Source of the DNA: an uncultured Alphaproteobacteria bacterium
GTDB taxonomy: Bacteria > Pseudomonadota > Alphaproteobacteria > Rhodobacterales > Rhodobacteraceae
NCBI GenBank assembly: GCA_902574225.1
Contig: CACGMO010000001.1
Location: forward strand, 62,001 to 126,000
Reading direction: 5' to 3'
Length of the DNA stretch: 64,000 nucleotides
The translations under genes and the position numbers were made by a program. Each line of letters begins with the position of its first letter. The first letter of the stretch is position 1. Below the pieces are notes generated by a model. The model saw only the letters and a list, made by a program, of their open reading frames with translations, was not told the DNA's origin and searched no databases. Positions 54,495 through 64,000 of this stretch are shown here, piece after piece.

Positions 54495-57400
54495 GTGAAT
54501 AAATTAAATAAACAAGGGATCAATATTTTGAAAACTTTTTTTTCGAATACAGGAAGACGTATTTCTTTGTTTGTTTCGCTAACACTAATGCTGTTGCTTT
54601 CTGGTGCTCTAGTATCATCAATTTTCCTATCCGACTCAACACTCAACAAATTGGCACAATCCAATTATTTTCAAAATAAAATGATGCAAGTTTTAGAAGA
54701 GAATAATATTTATTCAAATGGATCAATATCAATTACATTTAATAATTTTAATAGTGCTCATATAACTTTAAAGGAAGGTAAACTTTCTAGTTTCCATGAC
54801 TTGGTTGGGCATGACATCAAGTTAAAAGTTGATTTTTTAAAATATTGGTTTGGCTCACGTTTTATTGATGAAGTCTTTATAAAGAGAATAGATTATCGCG
54901 CACCTGACAGTTTAAGTGAAAACCTTAATAAAGGAAATAGTGTCAGTTTCAAATCCCTAACTCAGTCTATGTACATTTTTCTAAACAAAATTGAATCAGA
55001 TTCAATTTTAGTCGATAAAGGAACGCTAAAATTACAAAATCAAATATTTAATTTCGAAAAGATCTTTCTTTTCAAAGATAAAAAATCATTAACTGCAAAA
55101 GCTATATTGAAGTTTAAACCAAATGGCAACGAAATGACTTATGCAGCAAAAGTCAATTTTTCATTAAATCCTGAAAATATTCTTGTATTTAATGTTGATC
55201 TGCAAGAATTTGATTATAACAGTTTTATTTCTTTGAAAGATGTTCCAAAAGTGCTTCGTTTATTTTTAGGTAGGCTTACGGAAATCTCGGATTTTTCTGA
55301 TAAAAAAAGGAATACAGTTAAATTGGTGGGTAGCTATAATATAAATTCAACTACTCTCAACTTAGAAGCAACTGACACTTCTAATCAATTTAAGTTAAAC
55401 TCAAGTATCAATATTTTGGAGTCGTTTGAAAGCAACGACCTATTATTCAAAAAGATTGAGCTAGTATTTGGAGATTACGCTCTCTTTGCGTCTGATTTTA
55501 GTTTTAATTTTGTTGAACGTACATTTGAGGTGAATGTTAAAAAAGTTTTAGTCCCTTATGAAAACATTTCTGTTTTCTCAAAAGAGTTTAAAGTTTTTGG
55601 TATTTTCCCTTTGAAAGAAGGAATTATTTCCAAAATAAATATTTTAGGAGAGAATTCTTCTAATTTAAAAGCTAGCTTGGAGATAATACAATCTTCAGAT
55701 TTATTAGATAATGAACAAACATCTTTTGACTTTTTTGTAAAGTTGGATTCGTTGCAAAAAATGAGAATTAGTAATTTTGGAGGGCTATTAGATTTTTTTT
55801 CCACAGAAAAAAATATAAATATAAGTTTGTCAAATGCAGATGCTAAAATCCGTCTTAAGTTTGGTGTAGGGAATGTTGAGTTAAATTCGTTTGATGGAAA
55901 AATCAATAACCTTGTGTATTTTGAAAATAACAAACCGTTGTTAGAATTAGAAGGTATCGATCTTGAGGGAAATCTAACGCAAGGTTATGCAGCCATTAGT
56001 TCGGTGACCAAGATAGAGCCACGTATAAATTCATATAGTGATGTTAAAGTAGAATTTAGCTCAAACGGGAATATTGAGGATAAGAAGGAGATCACCTTGT
56101 CTTTTAGGTCAAAACTTAGTGGTCTTATTTCCCTGGTACCGAAGATAAAAACTGATTTAACATGGCTAAATTCTTTTGCTCGTTCTCAGGGAGAGAAGGA
56201 ACTGTCATTTACATACTCAAAAGCAATTGAATTTAAAGAGATTGAAAAGTTTTTCAGTCCTGAAGAAAATATGTTTGAGCTTAATATTGATGATTTATTA
56301 ATTCCTGTCAGTGCTCAGAATTCGATTAACTTGGCTGCACTCAATCTCAAGGGTGTTGGGAATACGATTTTTTTTGACGTAGTGATGGCAACTAACAATA
56401 GAAAAATCACTGGTTCTATCAATAATTGGCTATCCAATATTTACAGTAAAGAAAAAGCTAGCAGTCTTATTGTAGTTTTTGATAACCTTAATTCCAAGAC
56501 GCTTTTTCCAGAGTTCTCAACTTTTAATGTCAATGGTCCTCTGAAACTAACTTTTTCTACTACAGAAAAAGACGATAATTTTTTATTTCGAAGCAGAATT
56601 GACCTCACAAAAGCAGATGTTTATGTCCCAGCCATTGGTCTAAAAAAATCGAAAGGCAAATATGGTCACTTGAAATTAGATTTTATCAAAGAGAATAGAT
56701 CTTTGTTTGAGTACTCTCAAAATGATGTTTTAGTGTCAGGAACTGCTTCACATAAATCGATTTTTGAAATTAAAAAAGTAAATTATTCAAACATTACGAC
56801 GCCTGATATTCGAATAAAAAACGCAACTTTTCAAAGATTTGGTGAGTATAATCAATTTAAGACCAATAAAGGAACTATTAGCTTAGAGTTTTTAATGCGC
56901 TTAAGCTTCAAGAAAAAGAAGATACCTCTTGACTTTATTTTTAGCGATATTTTTGTAACTTTTAAAAAAAACAAATTTTTAGACTCTCTTAAGGGAGAAA
57001 TCCGATCTTTTGAAGGGCTTAGAGGATATGCTAAGGCAAAATCTTCATCGAAATCAAATCTCGAAATCACTATCAGTCCACATAAGCATAATGGAATAAC
57101 TTTGATTATTTCAGGAAACGATGCTGGTGAGTTTTTAAGAAGAGGGAAATACTATGAAAACGGTTACGGTGGTTTATTTAAGGCATCGATTTTTTACAAG
57201 AATAGAGGCAAAATGTCGGGATCTTTGCAAATTGAAGAATTTAGAATAAAGAACGCTCCTGTTCTAGCTCAGATTATTTCATCTGCTAGTATTATAGGAT
57301 TGCTTGACAATCTAAATGGAAATGGACTGCTGTTTACTAAAATAGAAGGGTCATTTGATTATAAGGATGGTGAGCTAACCCTAAATGATGGTGTGGCAGT

Positions 57401-57692
57401 TGGCCCATCACTCGGACTTACAATGGCTGGATACGAACGATATGGAAAAGAGCAGAATACAATAAACGTAAATGGCCTTGTTTCCCCAGTATACATAATA
57501 AACGGAGTGGTAAAAGCTATTCCATTAATAGGGAAGGTCTTAGGAGGAGAAAAAGGTGAAGGTGTATTCGGAGTTTCATATAAAGTTCAGGGCAACTCAG
57601 GCAACCCAAGAGTTTTAGTAAACCCTTTGTCGATACTTACGCCAGGCGTATTCAGAAAAATATTTAATATCGAAGAAAACGGTAATAAGTGA
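54495..57692 (+). CDS. Large AsmA/DUF3971 (YhdP-like) envelope protein
   Basis: A 1065-residue protein with one N-terminal membrane helix near residues 25-48 and a very long periplasmic part rich in beta strands. The C-terminal region (LTLNDGVAVGPSLGLTMAG; NGLVSPVYIINGVVKAIPL) is the AsmA-like C-terminal/DUF3971 type seen in YhdP-family proteins, which are thought to form bridges that carry phospholipids to the outer membrane. The start is GTG 54495 with AAGGA upstream. It overlaps queA by one base, a pairing not obviously functional. Confidence 0.85.
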   Translation: MNKLNKQGINILKTFFSNTGRRISLFVSLTLMLLLSGALVSSIFLSDSTLNKLAQSNYFQNKMMQVLEENNIYSNGSISITFNNFNSAHITLKEGKLSSFHDLVGHDIKLKVDFLKYWFGSRFIDEVFIKRIDYRAPDSLSENLNKGNSVSFKSLTQSMYIFLNKIESDSILVDKGTLKLQNQIFNFEKIFLFKDKKSLTAKAILKFKPNGNEMTYAAKVNFSLNPENILVFNVDLQEFDYNSFISLKDVPKVLRLFLGRLTEISDFSDKKRNTVKLVGSYNINSTTLNLEATDTSNQFKLNSSINILESFESNDLLFKKIELVFGDYALFASDFSFNFVERTFEVNVKKVLVPYENISVFSKEFKVFGIFPLKEGIISKINILGENSSNLKASLEIIQSSDLLDNEQTSFDFFVKLDSLQKMRISNFGGLLDFFSTEKNINISLSNADAKIRLKFGVGNVELNSFDGKINNLVYFENNKPLLELEGIDLEGNLTQGYAAISSVTKIEPRINSYSDVKVEFSSNGNIEDKKEITLSFRSKLSGLISLVPKIKTDLTWLNSFARSQGEKELSFTYSKAIEFKEIEKFFSPEENMFELNIDDLLIPVSAQNSINLAALNLKGVGNTIFFDVVMATNNRKITGSINNWLSNIYSKEKASSLIVVFDNLNSKTLFPEFSTFNVNGPLKLTFSTTEKDDNFLFRSRIDLTKADVYVPAIGLKKSKGKYGHLKLDFIKENRSLFEYSQNDVLVSGTASHKSIFEIKKVNYSNITTPDIRIKNATFQRFGEYNQFKTNKGTISLEFLMRLSFKKKKIPLDFIFSDIFVTFKKNKFLDSLKGEIRSFEGLRGYAKAKSSSKSNLEITISPHKHNGITLIISGNDAGEFLRRGKYYENGYGGLFKASIFYKNRGKMSGSLQIEEFRIKNAPVLAQIISSASIIGLLDNLNGNGLLFTKIEGSFDYKDGELTLNDGVAVGPSLGLTMAGYERYGKEQNTINVNGLVSPVYIINGVVKAIPLIGKVLGGEKGEGVFGVSYKVQGNSGNPRVLVNPLSILTPGVFRKIFNIEENGNK

Positions 57693-58744
57693 TGATCCGT
57701 GATTTAGACTCATATGACTATTCTTATCCTGATGAATTAGTTGCGTTGAATCCTTTAGCAGCCAAAGATCAGGCTAATATGCTTGTATTTAAAAAAAATA
57801 GTTTTTCTCATCAAAGAGTATGTGACCTTCTAAAATATGTTTCTTCAAGTGATTTGTTGGTTTTTAACAATACGAGGGTCATACCGTGCAGGCTTACAGG
57901 CCAAAGAGAGAGGGCATCCTCAACAAATAAAAAACCAAAAGTCAACGTTACTTTAAATAAAGCGATTTATGGGAATGTTTGGACTACCTTTTGTAAACCA
58001 TTAAAAAAACTAAAAAAAGGCGATAGAATAATTTTTTCAAAAGATTTGTCTGCTGAGGTCGTCTCAATTAACTTTGCACAATGTGTAATGAATTTTGAGT
58101 CTGGTGAGAAAAATTTAATAACTTGCTTAAAAGAGATAGGGGATATGCCTTTACCACCGTATATAATTAAAAAACGCGAACACAAAAAAGCAGATTTTAA
58201 AAGCTATCAAACTCCTTTTGCTGAAATTGATGGGTCAGTTGCCGCGCCAACAGCATCTTTGCATTTTCCAGACGATTATCTACTTCGCTTGAAGAGAAAA
58301 AATATACCCTATTGCTTTATAACCTTGCATGTTAGTGGAGGAACTTTTTTACCAATCCGCGAGAAGAACATAGATAAACACAAAATGCATTCTGAATTTG
58401 CTAGTGTTGACGAAAATGCTGCATCACAAATACGCGAGACGCTGAAAAGGGGAGGAAAATTAATTGCCGTTGGTACAACGGTGATGAGAGTGCTAGAGAG
58501 TTCTATTTTTGTCGATAACGGCTTTCAGGCATTTAATGGATCTATTGACACCTTTATTAAGCCAGGTCACGATTTTAAAGTATGCTCAGGTTTATTTACC
58601 AATTTTCATATGCCCAAATCCACCCTTTTCATACTTGTAAATGCCTTTTTAGGTATCAAAAAAGCCAATGAGCTATATGAATTGGCAATAGAAAAAAAAT
58701 ATAGGCTTTTTTCGTATGGAGATTGTTGTCTCTTGTTTCCGTGA
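57692..58744 (+). CDS. queA: S-adenosylmethionine:tRNA ribosyltransferase-isomerase
   Basis: QueA transfers ribose from SAM to preQ1 in tRNA, making epoxyqueuosine. DYSYPDELVALNPL opens it. LVFNNTRVIPCRLTGQR near residue 54 and VSGGTFLPIR near 212 are typical, as are HKMHSEF near 230 and VGTTVMRVLES near 260. 350 residues is usual. I use ATG 57692, overlapping the stop of the previous gene, where the track takes GTG one codon earlier. tgt, commonly next to queA, is not here. Confidence 0.95.
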   Translation: MIRDLDSYDYSYPDELVALNPLAAKDQANMLVFKKNSFSHQRVCDLLKYVSSSDLLVFNNTRVIPCRLTGQRERASSTNKKPKVNVTLNKAIYGNVWTTFCKPLKKLKKGDRIIFSKDLSAEVVSINFAQCVMNFESGEKNLITCLKEIGDMPLPPYIIKKREHKKADFKSYQTPFAEIDGSVAAPTASLHFPDDYLLRLKRKNIPYCFITLHVSGGTFLPIREKNIDKHKMHSEFASVDENAASQIRETLKRGGKLIAVGTTVMRVLESSIFVDNGFQAFNGSIDTFIKPGHDFKVCSGLFTNFHMPKSTLFILVNAFLGIKKANELYELAIEKKYRLFSYGDCCLLFP

Positions 58745-58797
58745 AGTTTTAATTTAAATTTATACTTTAGGTGTTATATAGTAAGTCGGGGGTATTA

Positions 58798-60183
58798 ATG
58801 AATTTCGATTTGGTAATAATTGGTTCAGGGCCAGGAGGTTATGTGGCTGCAATTAGAGGCGCTCAATTAGGGCTAAAAGTTGCTGTCATTGAAAGGGAAG
58901 CTCTGGGAGGTATATGCCTCAATTGGGGATGTATTCCCACAAAGTCATTTTTAAGATCGGCTGAGGTTCTCAAAATTATAAAGGGTTCTGAAAAGTACGG
59001 TATAAAAAGCAAATTGGGAGACATAGATATACGCGAGGTCGTTAAAAGATCTCGTTCCATTGCTAAAAAATTATCTTCTGGCGTCGAATACCTTCTAAAA
59101 AAAAACAAGGTTGAAATTTTCCTTGGGGAAGCTTCATTCAAATCATCTAAATCTATTCAAATTAAATCCAAAGATAACTCGATTAAAGAAATAACCAGTA
59201 AAAATATATGTATTGCAACTGGTGGAAGACCGCGTGAAATCAGTGGAGTTCCTAATTCTAGCAATATTTGGTTCTATAAAGAGGCTCTTCAAGTTGATAA
59301 GATACCTAGTAAGCTCCTTGTCGTTGGTTCAGGCGCGATTGGTGTAGAATTTGCTAGTTTTTTCTCACAAATGGGTTCAGATGTTTCACTATTAGAATCA
59401 AAACCGACTATTCTTCCAAATGAAGACTTGGAAGTATCAAACTTTGTAGAAAAACAGTTTTTAAAGCGGGGAATTAAGGTTTATAAAAATCACTCACTTT
59501 TATCTCTGAAAGAAAAAGGAAGTTTATTCGAGGCTGAATTGAAAAGCGAAAACAAAACGCTTTCATTGGAGTTTGAAAAGGCTATTTTAGCTATAGGGAT
59601 TATTGGAAATATAGAAAATCTAAATCTTGAAAATATAAATATCAATTGTTCAAATGGAAGTATTGTAGTTGACGAATATTGTAAAACAAATGTAGATAAT
59701 ATTTATGCTATCGGTGATGTAGCAAGCCCTCCTTGGCTTGCTCATAAGGCAAGTCATGAAGGTATTTCCGTCGCTGAACAAATCGCTGGGATGAACGTAC
59801 ACCCTATAAAAAAAGATCGAATTCCATCTTGTACTTATTGCGATCCAGAAGTAGCTAGTATTGGCCTTACTGAAAAGGAAGCGATTGAAAATGGTTTTGA
59901 TTTCAAGATCGGAATGTTTCCTTTTAGTGCCAATGGTAAAGCGATGGCTATGGGATATGAAGATGGTTTTGTTAAGACCATAATTCAGAAAGATACTGGG
60001 GAGTTTTTGGGCGTGCATATGGTTGGAATGGGTGTTACCGAATTAATTCATAATTATGCTTTGGCTAAGGAGGCTGAGATTATAAAGGAAAATGTTGAGA
60101 ATACTATTTTTCCTCACCCTACGCTATCAGAAGCAATTCATGAAAGTGTTTTAAAAGCATCTGATAGAGAACTACATATATAA
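58798..60183 (+). CDS. lpdA: Dihydrolipoamide dehydrogenase
   Basis: E3 reoxidises dihydrolipoamide of 2-oxoacid dehydrogenase complexes with NAD. FAD binding is at VIIGSGPGGYVAAIRGAQLG, the redox disulfide in GGICLNWGCIPTKS near residue 42, NAD binding at VGSGAIGVEFASFF near 180, and the active-site His-Glu in FPHPTLSEAIHESV. 461 residues. ATG 58798 after GGGGG is preferred to the track start at 58771. With lipA and coq10 behind it this is the tail of the usual pdh-lpd-lipA block, but pdhABC is not upstream. Confidence 0.95.
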   Translation: MNFDLVIIGSGPGGYVAAIRGAQLGLKVAVIEREALGGICLNWGCIPTKSFLRSAEVLKIIKGSEKYGIKSKLGDIDIREVVKRSRSIAKKLSSGVEYLLKKNKVEIFLGEASFKSSKSIQIKSKDNSIKEITSKNICIATGGRPREISGVPNSSNIWFYKEALQVDKIPSKLLVVGSGAIGVEFASFFSQMGSDVSLLESKPTILPNEDLEVSNFVEKQFLKRGIKVYKNHSLLSLKEKGSLFEAELKSENKTLSLEFEKAILAIGIIGNIENLNLENININCSNGSIVVDEYCKTNVDNIYAIGDVASPPWLAHKASHEGISVAEQIAGMNVHPIKKDRIPSCTYCDPEVASIGLTEKEAIENGFDFKIGMFPFSANGKAMAMGYEDGFVKTIIQKDTGEFLGVHMVGMGVTELIHNYALAKEAEIIKENVENTIFPHPTLSEAIHESVLKASDRELHI

Positions 60184-60195
60184 TATTGGATAAAG

Positions 60196-61164
60196 ATGAA
60201 TAAAAGATTTGAAATAAGACACCCAGAAAAGCTTAAAAACCAATCCGTACCTATGCCAAAAAAACCTTCATGGATAAAGGTAAAAGCTCCATTTTCTGAA
60301 GGCTTTAAAGAAACAAGGAAGCTTGTTAAACAAAATAATCTTAAAACAATCTGTGAAGAGGCTAGTTGCCCTAATATCGGAGAATGTTGGTCTAGGGGCC
60401 ATGCGACGTTTTTAATAATGGGAGACATATGCACAAGAGGCTGCGCATTTTGTAACGTCAAAACAGGCATGCCCTTCAAGCTTGATATGTTGGAGCCAGA
60501 GCGAATAGGGCTTTCAGTTCAGAAAATGAATCTTAGACATGTAGTCATTACTAGTGTCGATAGAGACGATCTTCCAGATGGTGGAGCACAGCACTACGTT
60601 AAAACAATAGAAGCTATTAAAAGGTATTCTCCATCGACGACTATTGAAATTTTAACACCAGATTTTTTGAAATGTGATGATGCAGTAATAGTTCCGATTT
60701 TGAACTCTGAACCGGATGTATTTAATCACAACTTAGAAACCGTACCAAGCCTTTATCCAGTGGTGCGGCCTGGAGCTAGATATTTCACTTCATTAAGACT
60801 TTTAAGTAGGGTAAAAGAAGAAGATCAGTCAATCTTCACGAAATCTGGCATAATGGTAGGGATGGGTGAGACAAGAATTGAAGTTGGTCAACTAATGGAT
60901 GACTTAAGAGCAGCGAAGGTAGATTTTTTAACTATTGGTCAATATTTACAACCAACGCCCAAGCATTTTCCAGTCAAAGAATTTGTACCACCTGAGACAT
61001 TTGAACATTATAAAAAATTGGCACTTGGAAAAGGGTTCTTGCTAGTCTCATCAACGCCGTTAACCAGATCGTCTTTTCATGCTGATGATGATTTTATACT
61101 ATTAAAAGAAGCTAGAAGAAAAGTCTTGGATGCTCAAAAAAACGTTAACAAAAAACGTATATGA
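60196..61164 (+). CDS. lipA: Lipoyl synthase
   Basis: LipA is a radical-SAM enzyme that inserts two sulfurs into octanoyl groups on E2 and GcvH. The sacrificial cluster is held by [13 protein letters not shown] near residue 52 and the radical-SAM cluster by [10 protein letters not shown] near 78. The [14 protein letters not shown] stretch and the C-terminal serine ligand in [10 protein letters not shown] are present. 322 residues is usual. Its end overlaps coq10 by 35 bases. Confidence 0.97.
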   Translation: MNKRFEIRHPEKLKNQSVPMPKKPSWIKVKAPFSEGFKETRKLVKQNNLKTICEEASCPNIGECWSRGHATFLIMGDICTRGCAFCNVKTGMPFKLDMLEPERIGLSVQKMNLRHVVITSVDRDDLPDGGAQHYVKTIEAIKRYSPSTTIEILTPDFLKCDDAVIVPILNSEPDVFNHNLETVPSLYPVVRPGARYFTSLRLLSRVKEEDQSIFTKSGIMVGMGETRIEVGQLMDDLRAAKVDFLTIGQYLQPTPKHFPVKEFVPPETFEHYKKLALGKGFLLVSSTPLTRSSFHADDDFILLKEARRKVLDAQKNVNKKRI

Positions 61165-61567
61165 TTGTAGAGCTAGTGATCTACTCAATGTAGTAGCTGA
61201 TGTAAAATCATACTCAGACTTTATCCCTTTTTGTTCAAATGTCGATATTTATGAGAAGTCTGGTACGGCGGAGCAAGAGCACTTTTCTGCGTGCCTATCA
61301 ATAGACTTCAAATTCACTATCGAAAATTTTGAAACAAAGGTAGTGGTAGACCGGAAATTGAATGCTATTTCAATTTCTGGTGACACTAAGCCATTTAAAT
61401 CTTTAAACGCCGAGTGGTCATTTATTGAAAAGGACAATTTTTGTAAAGTTATTTTCTCTTTAGAGGTATCGTTCACTTCATTCATAAAAGAGAGGTTAGT
61501 TTCACTTAGTTTTGAAAAAGTTGCATTAAATGTTATCGAGGCTTTTGAAAATAGAGCTAAGGAGTAA
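61130..61567 (+). CDS. Coq10-type ubiquinone-binding START-domain protein
   Basis: A 145-residue START/polyketide-cyclase-like protein. Its place after lipA is the standard alphaproteobacterial position of the Coq10 homologue, which binds ubiquinone and supports its use in respiration. [19 protein letters not shown] near residue 16 is the family signature, and the C-terminal helix [17 protein letters not shown] closes the pocket. It begins inside the end of lipA and ends 4 bp from the convergent cinA gene. Confidence 0.88.
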   Translation: MLKKTLTKNVYDCRASDLLNVVADVKSYSDFIPFCSNVDIYEKSGTAEQEHFSACLSIDFKFTIENFETKVVVDRKLNAISISGDTKPFKSLNAEWSFIEKDNFCKVIFSLEVSFTSFIKERLVSLSFEKVALNVIEAFENRAKE

Positions 61568-61571
61568 GTTC

Positions 61572-62066
61572 TTAAACATTTTTTAAAATATCAAGGCTCA
61601 TTTTAAGTGCTTCATTCACACTTTTTTGTTGTATTTTATTTCTATCAATATTTCCAAAGTTATGTTCAGTAACTACCTCAGTGTCATAAGACGATAGTTT
61701 AACTCCAATAAAAACCAAACCAACTGGTTTAGACTCTGATCCACTTGGTCCAGCAACTCCCGATATTGCTATAGTTAAAGTTTTTGATACCGCCTGCTTG
61801 CATAAACCAGCTAACATTTCTCTTACTGTTTCAAAACTCACTGCACCATGGGACTTTAAGGTTTTAACATCTACGTTTAAAAATTTTCTTTTTGACTCAT
61901 TTGAATAGCAAATGATGCCATATGAAAAAACAGCTGAAGACCCAGCTATTCCCGTAATATTTGCACTTAATAGTCCACCCGTGCAGCTTTCAGCAGTTAT
62001 TAATTTTATACTTTTTTGCAAGCAAGATTCTAAGAGTTCTTTAGATAATTTTTGAGATTTTAGCAT
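61572..62066 (-). CDS. CinA C-terminal domain protein (nicotinamide-nucleotide amidohydrolase)
   Basis: This 164-residue protein is the stand-alone CinA C-terminal domain (PncC type), which deamidates NMN to NaMN in NAD recycling. ITAESCTGGLLSANITGIAGSS opens it, VFSYGIICYSNESKRKFL follows, and AISGVAGPSGSESKPVGLVF holds the active-site region. It abuts pgpA on the same strand (stop and start adjacent), as in many alphaproteobacteria. Confidence 0.92.
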   Translation of the reverse strand: MLKSQKLSKELLESCLQKSIKLITAESCTGGLLSANITGIAGSSAVFSYGIICYSNESKRKFLNVDVKTLKSHGAVSFETVREMLAGLCKQAVSKTLTIAISGVAGPSGSESKPVGLVFIGVKLSSYDTEVVTEHNFGNIDRNKIQQKSVNEALKMSLDILKNV

Positions 62067-62531
62067 TTAAAAACTCAATGCAAATGTTAATAAAAGTGCA
62101 GAGAAGATGCCTGCTAAAATATCGTCAAATATTACACCAAAAGTACTATTCATTTTATCAAACTTATTTATCGGATAAGGTTTGACAATGTCAAAAAACC
62201 TAAAAAAAAGCAATGCGATTATACACATAAATAATTGTGGGGGATTAGTTTGCTCAAAAAGTAATAAAGGCAGTAAAGCAATTGATTGTCCGATAACCTC
62301 ATCTATCACAATCTCACTTCGATCTTTTTCTGATAACTTATAGGTATAGACGCTAACAGCAAAAAATGCCAAAATAATGGTTATCAAAATAATAATTATA
62401 AATAAGTAAGAACTTAAATACTTAGCAAATAAATAAAAGATCAATGTAGTAACTAAGCTTGCAATCGATCCTGGTGCTATTTTCACATATCCAATATAAA
62501 AAAAAGTTACTATTAATCTAGCTAGTCTCAT
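62067..62531 (-). CDS. pgpA: Phosphatidylglycerophosphatase A
   Basis: PgpA removes phosphate from phosphatidylglycerophosphate in the inner membrane. YIGYVKIAPGSIASLVTTLIFY near the start is the family motif, IVIDEVIGQSIALLPL the acidic metal site, and FRFFDIVKPYPINKFD a conserved loop. Four membrane segments are likely. ATG 62531 gives 154 residues starting MRLARLI; the track start at 62558 adds nine odd residues. It overlaps ispF by 14 bases. Confidence 0.92.
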   Translation of the reverse strand: MRLARLIVTFFYIGYVKIAPGSIASLVTTLIFYLFAKYLSSYLFIIIILITIILAFFAVSVYTYKLSEKDRSEIVIDEVIGQSIALLPLLLFEQTNPPQLFMCIIALLFFRFFDIVKPYPINKFDKMNSTFGVIFDDILAGIFSALLLTFALSF

Positions 62532-62997
62532 ATAGTAGAACCGAACATATTGATGCAATCCCTTCCTCTCGTCCTGTGAACCCCAATCCTTCTGTGGTTG
62601 TTGCTTTCACATTAATTTTATCTCGTTCCAGTGAGCAGATTTTAGAGAGATTAGCTATTAGCTGCTCCCTAACACTATTTATTTTAGGTTTTTCACATAT
62701 AATGGTTAAGTCAATATTAGACAATTTAAGATTTCTTTGTTTAGCTTTTTTGAGAGACCAGTTTAAAAAAATTATGGAATCCGCTTTTTCCCATTTTTCA
62801 TCTGTATCAGGGAAATGTAGCCCTATATCGCCAAGAGCTGAAGCGCCTAATATTGCATCAGTGAGGGCGTGGAGAGCTACATCAGCGTCTGAATGTCCAG
62901 CTAGACTTCTATCGAAGGGTATTTCAACTCCACACAAATATATTTTATTTCCTGGTTCGAATGCGTGAACATCAAATCCAGTACCTATTCTAAACAT
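62518..62997 (-). CDS. ispF: 2-C-methyl-D-erythritol 2,4-cyclodiphosphate synthase
   Basis: IspF closes the cyclic diphosphate in the MEP pathway. The zinc ligands are in GTGFDVHAFEPG and in the His of SLAGHSDADVALHALTDA. IDLTIICEKPKI near residue 102 and TTEGLGFTGREEGI near the C-terminus are canonical. 159 residues. It overlaps ispD by eight bases; in many alphaproteobacteria the two are fused as IspDF, here they are separate. Confidence 0.96.
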   Translation of the reverse strand: MFRIGTGFDVHAFEPGNKIYLCGVEIPFDRSLAGHSDADVALHALTDAILGASALGDIGLHFPDTDEKWEKADSIIFLNWSLKKAKQRNLKLSNIDLTIICEKPKINSVREQLIANLSKICSLERDKINVKATTTEGLGFTGREEGIASICSVLLYETS

Positions 62998-63688
62998 TTA
63001 AAAAAAGTTTCTCTGCTATTTTAATATCCTCTGGAGTTGTAATTTTAAAATTATACTCGCTGCCGGAAACAATATCGATTTTTTTTTTGTCAATGAGAGC
63101 TAAGTTAACATCATCCGTATGTTGTTGATCGCAATTCATATGTGTTCGATAGATATAGTCAAAGTGAAATGCTTGAGGTGTTTGCGCTCTGATAAGAGAG
63201 TCGCGATTGAGAACAAGAGAATCAATTGTACTTTGATTATTTTCTTTTACTTCTACGTAAAGAGTATCTGGAATCTTTATTGCAGGGAAAACGACATCGA
63301 AATTATCTAGACCTTTTATACAATTTTTTATAATTTCATTGCTGGTGAAAGGTCTTGCCCCATCTTGAATAAGTATTTTTTTACAACCTATCTCTGATAT
63401 CGCTTTAAGACCATTCTTAACAGACTGAGACCTTGTTTTACCTCCAAAACATTTTGATAATAGTTTTGGGTTTTTAATTTTAGCTATGGCTTTCTCATAA
63501 AAATCTAAGTGATCTTTATTTATAACCACAACGACAAAGTCTATCAGAGGTTCGTCTAAAAAATTCTCAATATTTTTTTCTAAAACATACTTATGCCCAA
63601 AATGTAGATATTGTTTTGGAACTATTGATTTTGATCTTACCCCTTTTCCTGCAGCAACAATTAATGCACCTGTAATTTTTTTTTCCAT
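62990..63688 (-). CDS. ispD: 2-C-methyl-D-erythritol 4-phosphate cytidylyltransferase
   Basis: IspD makes CDP-ME from MEP and CTP. The nucleotide loop is LIVAAGKGVRSKS, PKQYLHFG follows, and LIQDGARPFTS near residue 105 and the C-terminal DVNLALIDKKKIDIVSGSE are present. 232 residues from ATG 63688. The track start (TTG 63718) adds ten residues with no homology; neither start has a strong ribosome site, so the choice rests on the position of the Rossmann-like start. Confidence 0.93.
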   Translation of the reverse strand: MEKKITGALIVAAGKGVRSKSIVPKQYLHFGHKYVLEKNIENFLDEPLIDFVVVVINKDHLDFYEKAIAKIKNPKLLSKCFGGKTRSQSVKNGLKAISEIGCKKILIQDGARPFTSNEIIKNCIKGLDNFDVVFPAIKIPDTLYVEVKENNQSTIDSLVLNRDSLIRAQTPQAFHFDYIYRTHMNCDQQHTDDVNLALIDKKKIDIVSGSEYNFKITTPEDIKIAEKLFLNV

Positions 63689-63797
63689 AAAGAATTTATT
63701 GTAATTAGCGTAGTTCAAGTTTAAATTGATAACCTTAATAATTGCAATAATAATTACGCTTTTATTTATGTTATGATATTATGGCCTGAGCACTAGA

Positions 63798-64000
63798 ATG
63801 GATTTTAGAGACTTATGGGAATCTGTACCATATCCAGCATTTGTATTAAATGTTAAAAATGAAATTAAGTTAGCTAACCCTTTATCTCAGCAATATTGTG
63901 AGACCTCTCTTTATCGTTTAGTAGGCAAAAAGCTGAGTAGCTTCATTGGTCCAAATAGTGCCGTTTTCGAAGTGCTTGATAAAATAAGCAGTAATTCATC
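63798..64000 (+). CDS. ntrB: PAS-domain protein, probable nitrogen sensor kinase NtrB (5' part)
   Basis: The frame opens with ATG 63798 and runs off the window after 67 residues, so the ORF track does not list it. The visible part is a PAS domain: LWESVPYPAFVLNVKNEIKLANPLSQQYCETS, cut as PYPAFVLNVKNEIKLANP, and SLYRLVGKKLSSFIGPNS. NtrB begins with such a domain and follows ispDF (with dusB between) in alphaproteobacteria; here dusB is absent and the gene diverges from ispD. Another PAS kinase cannot be ruled out without the rest. Confidence 0.65.
   Translation, partial: MDFRDLWESVPYPAFVLNVKNEIKLANPLSQQYCETSLYRLVGKKLSSFIGPNSAVFEVLDKISSNS

Overview
The window reads as a compact, strongly AT-rich alphaproteobacterial chromosome segment, probably from a free-living marine lineage with a small genome. 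Five things point to Alphaproteobacteria: the block rpsB-tsf-pyrH-frr-cdsA-dxr-rseP-bamA-skp-fabZ-lpxA-lpxI-lpxB with gltA and gltX behind it; LpxI instead of LpxH; a GTTC-N7-GTTC LexA operator in front of lexA; a homologue of the mitochondrial complex I subunit NDUFA12; and the neighbourhood accB-accC-aat. The 'marine' and 'small genome' parts are inference from base composition and gene packing. The species cannot be named from sequence alone.

Layout. 1-3.9 kb: the 3' part of mfd facing a leftward psuK-psuG-DUF502 operon (pseudouridine salvage). 4.0-16.8 kb: one long rightward operon for translation (S2, EF-Ts, RRF), UMP kinase, phospholipid and isoprenoid precursors (CdsA, Dxr), the RseP site-2 protease, outer-membrane assembly (BamA, Skp) and lipid A (FabZ, LpxA, LpxI, LpxB). 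uppS and lpxD, often part of this block, are absent from it. 16.8-32.8 kb: a leftward run with gltA, gltX, lexA, moeA-moaC, trpC-trpD-trpG-trpE, a PpiD-type chaperone, an aminotransferase, parE, glnA and glnB. Tryptophan, molybdopterin and nitrogen-assimilation genes are packed with overlaps of a few bases.

33.0-39.0 kb is the accessory part. Directly after a tRNA-Leu(UAG) gene lie four or five small proteins that look like dimeric alpha/beta-barrel (ABM, DUF1330, DUF6176-like) families, one of them an internal tandem duplication. With them are an alpha/beta hydrolase, a split MaoC/FAS1-type hydratase pair, a frameshifted secreted-protein pseudogene and three copies of a ~32-bp intergenic repeat. 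Gene density is lower and strands are mixed. No integrase or transposase is visible. 39.1-42.5 kb holds acetoacetyl-CoA synthetase, an arginine deiminase/DDAH-like enzyme and a PaaI-type thioesterase.

42.7-64 kb returns to core genes: tig-clpP-clpX, the NDUFA12 homologue, mlaD, aat-accC-accB, rne, prfB, bactofilin, bcp, a large AsmA/DUF3971 protein, queA, lpdA-lipA-coq10, cinA-pgpA-ispF-ispD, and the 5' end of a PAS-domain gene that may be ntrB. glnA and glnB plus a possible ntrB place parts of the nitrogen-control circuit in one window. dxr, ispD and ispF supply three steps of the MEP isoprenoid pathway.

The most unusual points are two essential genes (rseP, parE) with no ATG/GTG/TTG start where homology requires one, each having an ATC six bases after a Shine-Dalgarno-like motif; the repeat-marked island beside tRNA-Leu; the missing uppS and lpxD; and several perfect inverted repeats in leaders.
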